Source of the DNA: Paenibacillus tengchongensis
GTDB lineage: Bacteria > Bacillota > Bacilli > Paenibacillales > Paenibacillaceae
Direction of reading: 5' to 3'
NCBI RefSeq assembly: GCF_008973665.1
Contig: NZ_WACP01000012.1
Location: 124,001 to 188,000 of the forward strand
Length of the DNA stretch: 64,000 bases
The translations under genes were made by a program, and so were the position numbers. Of this stretch, positions 1-6,916 are shown piece by piece (within the stretch, counting starts at the first letter, position 1; every line of letters begins with the position of its first letter). A model generated the notes under the pieces. The model was not told the DNA's origin. It made no database searches and saw only the letters and a program-made list of their open reading frames with translations.

Positions 1-1520
1 CTTATATGGAGTGGGGGCCGGACTGCACAGAGAAGCTGAACGGCATCTTTGCCTTTGCCGTCTGGGACGGCCGGCAGGAACAGGTTTTTCTGGCCCGTGA
101 CCGTCTGGGCGTCAAGCCGCTGTTCTACAGCCGGGTGGATGACTTATTTATCTTCGGCTCGGAGCCGAAGGCCCTGCTGCAGCATCCCAAAGTACAGCCG
201 AAGGTAGGACCTGAAGGGCTGGCGGAAATCTTCATCATCGGTCCGGCCCGCACTCCGGGACAGGGCGTATACAAAGATATATTCGAGCTTCGTCCCGGTC
301 ATGCCATGATTTACAGCCGGGAGGGCATCCACAGCTATGCTTACTGGGAACTGGAGAGCTACGACCACACCGACAATGTGGAGCAGACGGCGGCCCGGGT
401 GCGTGAATTGCTGCAGGACACCTTGGAGCGCCAGCTGGTGTCCGACGTTCCGGTCTGCTCGCTGCTGTCCGGCGGGCTGGATTCCAGCGCACTGACTGCG
501 CTTGCCGTTAATTACTATAACCGGACCGGCCAGGGCCGGGTCGATACGTACTCGGTCGATTATGTCGACAACGACAAGCATTTCAAAAGCCATTCCTTCC
601 AGCCCGGCGCCGACGGCCCCTGGATCAAGCGGATGGTGGATGAGCTGAATACCAACCATCACTATGTCGCTTTTGATACGCCGGAGCTGGTGGCTGCCCT
701 AGACAATGCGCTCTACTCCCGCGATTTGCCGGGGATGACCGATGTGGATTCCTCCCTCTATTTATTCTGCCGGGAGATCAAGAAAAATGCGACGGTGGCT
801 ATTTCCGGGGAAGCCGCCGATGAAATCTTCGGCGGGTATCCCTGGTTCCACCGGGAAGAGGCGCTGTCCTCCGGCACCTTCCCCTGGTCGGTCGCTCCCA
901 AGATGCGCGCCGGCCTGCTGTCGCCGGAAGTGCAGGAATGGATCCGTCCGCTGGAGTACCTCGGGGACCGGTACAGCGACGCCGTGGCTGAGGTGCCGAA
1001 GCTGGCCGGCGAGACCGGCAAGCAGGCGCAGATGCGTGTAATGTCTTATCTCAATATCACCCGTTTCATGCCGACGCTGCTGGACCGCAAGGACCGGATG
1101 AGCATGGGCGTCGGGCTTGAAGTACGCGTGCCGTACTGCGACCACCGTCTGGTGCAGTATGTGTTCAACATTCCATGGGAGATCAAAACAACGGGCGACC
1201 GCGAAAAGGGCATTCTGCGCAAAGCGCTTGAAGGCATTCTTCCGGATGATGTGCTCTACCGCAAGAAGAGCCCTTACCCCAAGACGCATAACCCGGCCTA
1301 TCTGAATGCCGTACGTTCACAGATGCTAGGCATTCTGGATGACGCTTCATCCCCCATCCTGCAGCTGATCGACGCCGCCAAAATCCGCGAAATTGCCGCC
1401 AGCCCCGAATCCTCCAGCAATCTGCCCTGGTTCGGCCAGCTGATGTCCGGTCCGCAGTTGTTCGCCTATCTGGCGCAAGTGGATTTGTGGCTGCGCAAGT
1501 ATAATGTGTCCATCGGGTAA
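1..1520 (+). CDS. asnB: asparagine synthetase (glutamine-hydrolysing), 5'-truncated by the window edge
   Basis: Class II glutamine-dependent asparagine synthetase, which makes asparagine from aspartate, ATP and glutamine in the cytosol. The reading frame is open from the first bases, so the N-terminus with the catalytic Cys2 lies outside the window. The visible part begins in the glutaminase domain (LNGIFAFAVWD, then ARDRLGVKPLFY) and continues into the synthetase domain, whose PP-loop reads SGGLDSS about 155 residues in. The conserved GEAADEIFGGY and LEVRVPYCDH stretches follow. No interruption is seen. The next gene starts 150 bp downstream and no clear terminator lies between them. The family call is firm; only the upstream part is unknown. 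Confidence 0.95.
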   Translation, partial: YMEWGPDCTEKLNGIFAFAVWDGRQEQVFLARDRLGVKPLFYSRVDDLFIFGSEPKALLQHPKVQPKVGPEGLAEIFIIGPARTPGQGVYKDIFELRPGHAMIYSREGIHSYAYWELESYDHTDNVEQTAARVRELLQDTLERQLVSDVPVCSLLSGGLDSSALTALAVNYYNRTGQGRVDTYSVDYVDNDKHFKSHSFQPGADGPWIKRMVDELNTNHHYVAFDTPELVAALDNALYSRDLPGMTDVDSSLYLFCREIKKNATVAISGEAADEIFGGYPWFHREEALSSGTFPWSVAPKMRAGLLSPEVQEWIRPLEYLGDRYSDAVAEVPKLAGETGKQAQMRVMSYLNITRFMPTLLDRKDRMSMGVGLEVRVPYCDHRLVQYVFNIPWEIKTTGDREKGILRKALEGILPDDVLYRKKSPYPKTHNPAYLNAVRSQMLGILDDASSPILQLIDAAKIREIAASPESSSNLPWFGQLMSGPQLFAYLAQVDLWLRKYNVSIG

Positions 1521-1670
1521 GAACGATACAGCTATCAGTTGATTACGGCCCGCTACTGCTGATATTTTGTGCCGGAACCGCCATTTCCGTGATGTTTGCC
1601 GCATCAAAGGGCAGCCGCTTCCTTTACAACTAGAGTGTATGATTATTCTATTGTGCGAAGGAGTTCTGCC

Positions 1671-2498
1671 ATGCCTGCCCGCCAAAAAGCAAACCCTGCC
1701 GCCCTCCAGAGCCTTGCCCCATTTCTGAGCGTCACGTTTGGCGTCACCTGGCTCTGCTGGCTGCCGCTGTTGCTGAACCGTCAGTTCACCGCCGGACTTC
1801 CGGTGCTGCCCGGGCAGTTCTACCTGGGTTCGTTCGGACCGCTGCTAGGCACATTAGCCAGTGTACAAATGAGCGGCCGGCAGGGTGTGCGGCAATGGGC
1901 CAAACGCGCGTTTTCGCCGGCTTTTCCGCTGAAATGGCTGCTCCTATCGGCCGGTCTTCCGCTGGCCTACGGTGCGGTGGCGGCAGCGGTACACACCTTA
2001 ATAACCGGCAGTCCGCCGGATCTGAATAAGTTCGGCCTGACATCCGATTTGCCCGCGGGCTTCAATGTATGGATGACTTCAGTGGTGTGGATATTTACCT
2101 TTGGCCTTGGAGAAGAGAGCGGCTGGCGCGGCTATCTGCTGCCTGAGCTGCATAAACGTTATTCTCTGTCCGCCTCCGCTTTGCTCGTAGCCGGCGTATG
2201 GATGCTGTGGCATCTGCCCGCCTTCTGGTTCAATGAAAGCTACATGGGGATGGGATTCGGCGTCGTCGGCTGGGCCATCAGTATTTCCTACGGCTCCGTG
2301 GTGCTGGCCTGGATCTGCGCCGGCAGCCGCTGGAGCCTTATACCGGTCATTATCTGGCATGCCATCTTCGATTTGCTGACCGCCAGCGACCAGGCCGCCG
2401 AAGTGATGGCCATGGTCTGCAGCATTCTCGTTATTGTCCACGGCATCCTGCTGATGCGAACCCTTAGCCGTCGGAGCAGTCGGCCTCCGCAGGAATAA
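1671..2498 (+). CDS. CPBP family intramembrane metalloprotease
   Basis: Polytopic membrane protein of the CPBP (CAAX protease and bacteriocin-processing) family, about 275 residues. The family motifs are visible: EESGWRGYLLP (EExxxR motif), WMLWHLPAFW, and IWHAIFDLL near the C-terminus. These supply the glutamates and histidines of the predicted metal site. The ATG at 1671 is chosen because GAAGGAG at 1657-1663 precedes it at a good distance; an in-frame ATG at 1596 has no such site. Substrate is unknown; relatives include CAAX prenyl proteases and bacteriocin self-immunity proteins. It appears monocistronic. Confidence 0.85.
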   Translation: MPARQKANPAALQSLAPFLSVTFGVTWLCWLPLLLNRQFTAGLPVLPGQFYLGSFGPLLGTLASVQMSGRQGVRQWAKRAFSPAFPLKWLLLSAGLPLAYGAVAAAVHTLITGSPPDLNKFGLTSDLPAGFNVWMTSVVWIFTFGLGEESGWRGYLLPELHKRYSLSASALLVAGVWMLWHLPAFWFNESYMGMGFGVVGWAISISYGSVVLAWICAGSRWSLIPVIIWHAIFDLLTASDQAAEVMAMVCSILVIVHGILLMRTLSRRSSRPPQE

Positions 2499-2550
2499 CT
2501 GCCGTGCCCGACTCGCGATTCGCTTACGCCTGCAGGCACAGCCAAACAAA

Positions 2551-2581
2551 AACAGCAAGCCCGCTCTCAGGGCTTGCTGTT
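2551..2581 (-). terminator. intrinsic terminator after the aldo/keto reductase gene
   Basis: A 12-bp perfect stem (AACAGCAAGCCC / GGGCTTGCTGTT) with a 7-nt loop. On the minus strand it is followed by TTTGTTTGG. It lies 14 bp after the stop codon of the minus-strand reductase gene and may also stop transcription from the convergent protease gene. Confidence 0.8.
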
Positions 2582-2594
2582 TACGCATTAAGGC

Positions 2595-3431
2595 TTAGAA
2601 ATTAAAATTGTCCGGGTCCGGTCCGAAGCGGTGATTGCGGTTCAGGTCCTCGATCGCCTTCACATCCTCGTCACTCAGTGTGAAGTCGAAGAAGCCGGCG
2701 TTCTCCTTGATCCGTTCTGCGCGTACAGACTTCGGAATTGTAACGACGCCCTGCTGCAGATCCCAGCGCAGCACGATTTGTGCCGGTGTGCGGCCGTATT
2801 TCTGCGCCAGCTCCTGAATCAGCGGCACATCCAGGTTGCCGTGCATCAGCGGGCTCCAGGCTTCGAGCTGGATGTCATGCTGGCGGGCGAACTTCAGCAG
2901 CTCACGCTGGGTAAGCAGCGGATGGAACTCGACTTGATTAACTGCAGGCACGACGCCAGTGTCATCCATAATGTCCTGCAGGTGATGCGGCTGGAAGTTG
3001 CTGACGCCGATGGACTTGACCAGCCCTTCCTTCTGCAGGTGGACGAGCGCCTTCCACGATTCCCGGTACTTGCCGGCAACCGGCCAGTGGATCAGGTAGA
3101 GATCAATTACGTCCAGGCCCAGCTTCTTCCGGCTGACCTCGAACGCTTGAAGCGCGGATTCATAGCCCTGGTCCGCATTCCACAGCTTGGTCGTGATGAA
3201 CAGCTCCTCGCGCGGCACGCCGCATTCCCGAACGGCTTGTCCCACGCCTTCTTCATTATGGTATCCCGCCGCCGTATCGATGCTGCGGTAGCCGATCTCG
3301 ACCGCCGCCTTGATGGCGTTCACCACCTCCGCGCCTTCTTTAGCCTGCCATACGCCAAGTCCGAGCCAAGGCATAGTGGCGCCGTCGTTCAGTGTCGGTC
3401 CTCCGGTAAATGGTCCGTTAAATTCCGTCAT
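2595..3431 (-). CDS. aldo/keto reductase
   Basis: NADPH-dependent oxidoreductase of the aldo/keto reductase superfamily, 278 residues, of the 2,5-diketo-D-gluconate reductase / YvgN type. Visible motifs are SIDTAAGYHNEEGVG with the catalytic Asp and Tyr, FITTKLWNAD with the catalytic Lys, and LYLIHWP with the catalytic His. The coenzyme-binding stretch IPKSVRAERIKEN lies near residue 235. Length is normal for the family. Substrates are likely small aldehydes or ketones, but the sequence does not fix them. The gene is convergent to the upstream protease gene and has its own terminator. Confidence 0.92.
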   Translation of the reverse strand: MTEFNGPFTGGPTLNDGATMPWLGLGVWQAKEGAEVVNAIKAAVEIGYRSIDTAAGYHNEEGVGQAVRECGVPREELFITTKLWNADQGYESALQAFEVSRKKLGLDVIDLYLIHWPVAGKYRESWKALVHLQKEGLVKSIGVSNFQPHHLQDIMDDTGVVPAVNQVEFHPLLTQRELLKFARQHDIQLEAWSPLMHGNLDVPLIQELAQKYGRTPAQIVLRWDLQQGVVTIPKSVRAERIKENAGFFDFTLSDEDVKAIEDLNRNHRFGPDPDNFNF

Positions 3432-3542
3432 GGTTTACCTCCAAGCCAAATAGTATTTGTCGACATTCTTCCATAACCGCAAAAACGGCGCTGTAATCAG
3501 TTCCGTTACCCAGTATAGCAGAACATTTCCGGCAGACCAAAA

Positions 3543-3576
3543 CGGCCCCGTCTTCCGCGAATGGAAGACGGGGCCG
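3543..3576 (-). terminator. intrinsic terminator after the DUF985 cupin gene
   Basis: A 14-bp perfect stem (CGGCCCCGTCTTCC / GGAAGACGGGGCCG) with a 6-nt loop. On the minus strand it is followed by TTTTGG. It begins 7 bp after the stop codon of the cupin gene. Confidence 0.85.
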
Positions 3577-3582
3577 CCCCTC

Positions 3583-4038
3583 TTACTCTTCAATTAATTT
3601 GAAGTCGTCGAAGCGGAACTCCGGGGAGACAATGCAGGAGACCAGCACCGGCTCGTCGCCGAGCGGCCGTGCCGCCTGCCATACGCCTGAAGGAACGACG
3701 GCCTGAGGCCGCTGTCCGGCGGCAATGTCCGGGCCGAGGATCACCTCGGTCACATTCTCCGGCTGCTCGCCGCTGCCGCCGAAGCTAAGCGCAATCGGAC
3801 TGCCGGAATGCCACAGCCAGATCTCATCGGATAGCACGGTGTGCCAGGCGGATTCCTCGCCCGGATGCAGCAGGAAATAAATCGAGGAGGCCGAGGCCCG
3901 GGAGCCGGAATAGCGGCTGCCCAGTGTTTCCTGCGGAATTTCAAAGGATGAAGCCCATAATCTCTTGTACCATCCGCCCTCGACATGCGGCTCCAGGCCC
4001 AGCAATTCGACAAGCGGAGAAATTGGTTTCTGCGTCAT
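3583..4038 (-). CDS. DUF985 (Cupin_5) family protein
   Basis: Small cytosolic single-domain cupin, 151 residues. The start matches the family (LVELLGLEPHVEGGWYKR), followed by SSIYFLLHPGEESAWHTVLSDEIWLWHSG, a typical cupin strand pattern, and VPSGVWQAARPL near the C-terminus. Members resemble yeast YML079w and are thought to be sugar-binding or isomerase-like, but no activity is established. It stands alone with its own terminator. AGGAGA precedes the ATG. Confidence 0.85.
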   Translation of the reverse strand: MTQKPISPLVELLGLEPHVEGGWYKRLWASSFEIPQETLGSRYSGSRASASSIYFLLHPGEESAWHTVLSDEIWLWHSGSPIALSFGGSGEQPENVTEVILGPDIAAGQRPQAVVPSGVWQAARPLGDEPVLVSCIVSPEFRFDDFKLIEE

Positions 4039-4102
4039 TCGATCTTCTCCTTTAAACGTGTTGCCTTTACTTTAAAGGAAGCGGACGCAATTGTAAATGT
4101 GA

Positions 4103-5044
4103 TCAGGACTGCTTGCCCGCCTTGCCGTCCTTGAACACCTCGGAGATGGCGCCGAGGCTGCCGAGCGCTTCGACGGCGCTGGACGGCAGGAACACCTTGT
4201 TGGCCGGGCCCTTCGCGATATCGGTCAACGCTTCAAAGGACTGGTAGGCAAGCACCCGCTCATCCAGGCCTGCACTCGCGATAAGCGCGATCCGGGACTG
4301 CTCCGCTTCGGCCACGGCCTGAATGGCCTTGGCCTGACCGAGCGCTTCCAGCTCCTGCGCCTGCCGCAGACCTTCCGCCTGACGGATCCGCGCTTCCTTA
4401 TCCCCTTCGGCCTTCAGAATCTTGCTCTGCTTATCCCCTTCGGCGCGCAGGATCATATCCTGCTTGGCGGCTTCCGCCTCAAGCACGATCGCACGCTTGC
4501 TGCGCTCGGCCTTCATCTGCTTATCCATCGCTTCCTGGATATCGAGCGGCGGCTTGATGTCGATGACTTCCACACGTTCGATGCGCACGCCCCACTTCTC
4601 GGTCGCTTCATCCAGGGCGAGCCGGATATCGGCGGAGATTTTTTCCCGGCCGGACAGGGTTTCATCCAGCTCCAGCTTACCGATAATCTGACGCATGGTG
4701 GCCGTCGAAATATTGCGGACCCCGTACACATAATCGGAAATACCGTAGGTTGCCTGTTCCGGACCCACTACCTGGTAGAAGATAATCGTGTCGATCTGTA
4801 CCTGCACGTTATCCTTGGTAATGACCGTCTGCGGCGGCACATTGGCCTGCTGAATCCGTAGATCATGATACGTCCGCACCTGGTCGATTACCGGAATCAG
4901 GACATTCAGACCCGGCGTCAGCAGCCGGTGGAATTTACCGAGACGTTCCACGACACCAACCCGCTGCTGCGGTACGATCTTGATGGTAAGCGCAATAAAT
5001 ACGACAACAACAGCAACTATAATCCCTACAATGGCCCATTGCAT
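4103..5044 (-). CDS. SPFH/stomatin-family membrane protein (QmcA-like)
   Basis: Membrane-anchored prohibitin-like protein of about 313 residues. One N-terminal transmembrane helix (WAIVGIIVAVVVVFIALTI) is followed by an SPFH domain (VPQQRVGVVERLGKFHRLLTPGLN; VQVQIDTIIFYQV) and a charged Ala/Glu-rich coiled coil around residues 185-260 (AERSKRAIVLEAEAAK). Such proteins oligomerise in membrane microdomains. The start used is the ATG at 5044, coupled to the NfeD gene through a TGATG overlap; an alternative in-frame ATG lies at 5062. The pairing with NfeD is the classic arrangement and suggests a shared role in membrane quality control. Confidence 0.9.
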   Translation of the reverse strand: MQWAIVGIIVAVVVVFIALTIKIVPQQRVGVVERLGKFHRLLTPGLNVLIPVIDQVRTYHDLRIQQANVPPQTVITKDNVQVQIDTIIFYQVVGPEQATYGISDYVYGVRNISTATMRQIIGKLELDETLSGREKISADIRLALDEATEKWGVRIERVEVIDIKPPLDIQEAMDKQMKAERSKRAIVLEAEAAKQDMILRAEGDKQSKILKAEGDKEARIRQAEGLRQAQELEALGQAKAIQAVAEAEQSRIALIASAGLDERVLAYQSFEALTDIAKGPANKVFLPSSAVEALGSLGAISEVFKDGKAGKQS

Positions 5045-5478
5045 CAGTAACCATCCCCCCATCTTTCCACTTCAATAATGGTATTGCCCCTGCGGATCAC
5101 CATAACCGCTTCATCCTTGCCCAGCGCCTGCACCGAAGTAGCGCTCCAGGTATCTCCGCCAACCTTCACCTGCCCGTACCGCCCGGGAACGATCGGTTCC
5201 ACGACAATGCCCTGCCTGCCGACAATCTCGACACCGGTATCATGGAATCCCCGCGTTCCGCGCAGCTTAGCCGCAAGCGGCTTCGTAAACACGGTAAGCA
5301 CCAGTGCAGCTACAGAACCGACAGCAACCTGCAGTATAATCGCTTCCGGAAAAAGAAATGAAATGAGTGCGGCCGCCACACAACCGATACACAGCCACAG
5401 CAGATAAAAAGTAAGCGCAAACATTTCGACTACTAACAAGATCCCCGCTGCGATCAACCAAAGAATCCAACCTTCCAA
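5044..5478 (-). CDS. NfeD-like membrane protein
   Basis: Membrane protein with three or four N-terminal hydrophobic helices (WILWLIAAGILLVVEMFALTFYLLWLCIGCVAAALISF) and a C-terminal OB-fold of the NfeD type (GRQGIVVEPIVPGRYGQVKVGGDTWSA). The start is taken as the TTG at 5478, preceded by AAAGGTGG, giving 144 residues; the frame is open further upstream to 5541 but without a convincing ribosome site. It is translationally coupled to the downstream stomatin-like gene. NfeD partners are thought to help assemble or regulate SPFH proteins. It is too short to carry the ClpP-like protease domain of long NfeD proteins. Confidence 0.85.
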   Translation of the reverse strand: MEGWILWLIAAGILLVVEMFALTFYLLWLCIGCVAAALISFLFPEAIILQVAVGSVAALVLTVFTKPLAAKLRGTRGFHDTGVEIVGRQGIVVEPIVPGRYGQVKVGGDTWSATSVQALGKDEAVMVIRRGNTIIEVERWGDGY

Positions 5479-5780
5479 GGTGAACCCACCACCTTTCGCT
5501 ATATACTCTTTATAACGAACGAACGGCACCATGCGTTGCAACTTTTTCTTGGAAGCCGTTTTTCCCCGGTATAGCCATTATATTGCATCCTATGGGAGCT
5601 TATGAAGCCCCGAACGGTATTTTTCAGCAAAAATTCCACACAATTTCCACAAAGACAACCTGCTAATTACGAGTACTCCATTGTTTTTAGTGTGATAATG
5701 AGACTATGATCAACAAAACTGGATATATTTGTACATCAGAGCTTAAAGATCATACATTGCGGAAGGAGTGAACATAGTTT
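5479..5780. other. divergent intergenic region between the nfeD-like and binding-protein-like genes
   Basis: About 300 bp that must hold the promoters of two divergent genes. It is AT-rich around 5640-5760. A good ribosome site, GGAAGGAG at 5760-5767, serves the plus-strand gene. No clear -35/-10 pair, operator or RNA gene could be assigned. Confidence 0.5.
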
Positions 5781-6803
5781 ATGAGTCATGTTGAAGCAGT
5801 ACAGAGTACGGTTCCGGCAGGAGAGCTGCATTTTCTGGGGAACACCATCTGCGCGTTGCGCGATGTATTTCGCATTTCGTTCGAGGAATGGACCCGGGAG
5901 TATGAGGCCCGGGGAGGCCGGCGGCTGAGCAGCTATCTTCCGGAAAAATGCAGCGGCGGCGCTTATGCGGAGGTATGGCAGGCCGGGCACATTAATGCAT
6001 TTCCAGCAGCCGTAACCGGCTTCGGGCTGGGGAGTTTTTTTCACAAGCCGTTTATGGATACGCTGGTTTCTGCAGGGCATTTCAAATCCGTTCCGCTGCG
6101 CGAGACCCCATATTTCGAGGCCGGCCAGTTCCGGGACCCGCAGGATGCGTTTACGGTCTACGGCGTGTATCCGTATGTGCTGATGATCGATCACCGTCAT
6201 CTGGGCGGGCTCCCAGTACCCTGCAGCTGGAGCGATCTGCTCCGTCCGGAATACAAGGACCAAATCATCGCCGTCGGCTCCTCAAGCAAAATATCGGAGC
6301 TGCTGCTGTTGACGCTTTACAAGCAATCCGGCGAGGACGGGATTATCCGGCTGGCGGATAACGTGAAGGACGGCTGGCATGGCCGGGTGATGGTGAAGAC
6401 GGTGGAGTCTGCGGAGTTAAATCCGGAGGGTGCCGCAATCTATGTGATCCCCTGGCTGTTCGCACAGGCCTGCAAGGAGCTGGAGCATGTAACGGTTATT
6501 TGGCCGGAGGACGGGGCGCTGGTCAATCCGCTGCTGCTGCTGGCACAGAAAGACAGGCTGCAGGAAATTCAGCCGGTTACGGATTTTGTTACCGGTAAAA
6601 GCTTGGCACAGCAGGCAACGGAACGTCATTTCGTCATGCTTCATCCGGAAGTGGACCCGGGCTTGCCCGCAGGTGCGGGCTTCAACTGGCTGGGCTGGGA
6701 TTTCATCCGCAGCCATGACCTGGAGGCACTGAAAGACAAGGTGCAGGAAGTATTCCAGAGCCACTGGAAATATGCCGGACTGAAAAACAGCGGAGGCTGT
6801 TAA
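5781..6803 (+). CDS. ABC-transporter substrate-binding-like protein without a signal peptide
   Basis: A 340-residue protein with the general build of a type 2 periplasmic binding protein: the stretch WSDLLRPEYKDQIIAVGSSSKISELLLL resembles the hinge region of iron(III) or polyamine binding proteins, and the C-terminal FNWLGWDFIRSHDLEALKDKVQEVFQSHW is helical. It starts directly with MSHVEAVQSTVPAGELHFLGN, with neither a hydrophobic signal nor a lipobox, so it is probably cytosolic. No permease or ATPase gene is adjacent. It may sense or store a ligand rather than feed a transporter. The start is supported by GGAAGGAG at 5760-5767. Ligand unknown. Confidence 0.65.
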   Translation: MSHVEAVQSTVPAGELHFLGNTICALRDVFRISFEEWTREYEARGGRRLSSYLPEKCSGGAYAEVWQAGHINAFPAAVTGFGLGSFFHKPFMDTLVSAGHFKSVPLRETPYFEAGQFRDPQDAFTVYGVYPYVLMIDHRHLGGLPVPCSWSDLLRPEYKDQIIAVGSSSKISELLLLTLYKQSGEDGIIRLADNVKDGWHGRVMVKTVESAELNPEGAAIYVIPWLFAQACKELEHVTVIWPEDGALVNPLLLLAQKDRLQEIQPVTDFVTGKSLAQQATERHFVMLHPEVDPGLPAGAGFNWLGWDFIRSHDLEALKDKVQEVFQSHWKYAGLKNSGGC

Positions 6804-6865
6804 CGCCGCCGTGAACGCAGCGGGCAGGTGCGCAGCAGCAGGCCAAGCGCCCGGGTGCATAAAAC

Positions 6866-6904
6866 AAGCTTGCAGACTTCAGGCGCTGCCTGTTCTGCAA
6901 GCTT
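6866..6904. terminator. bidirectional terminator between the binding-like gene and chitinase
   Basis: An 11-bp perfect stem (AAGCTTGCAGA / TCTGCAAGCTT) with a 17-nt loop. It is followed by TTGTTTATGTT on the plus strand and GTTTTATG on the minus strand, so it can serve both convergent genes. Confidence 0.75.
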
Positions 6905-6916
6905 TTGTTTATGTTG

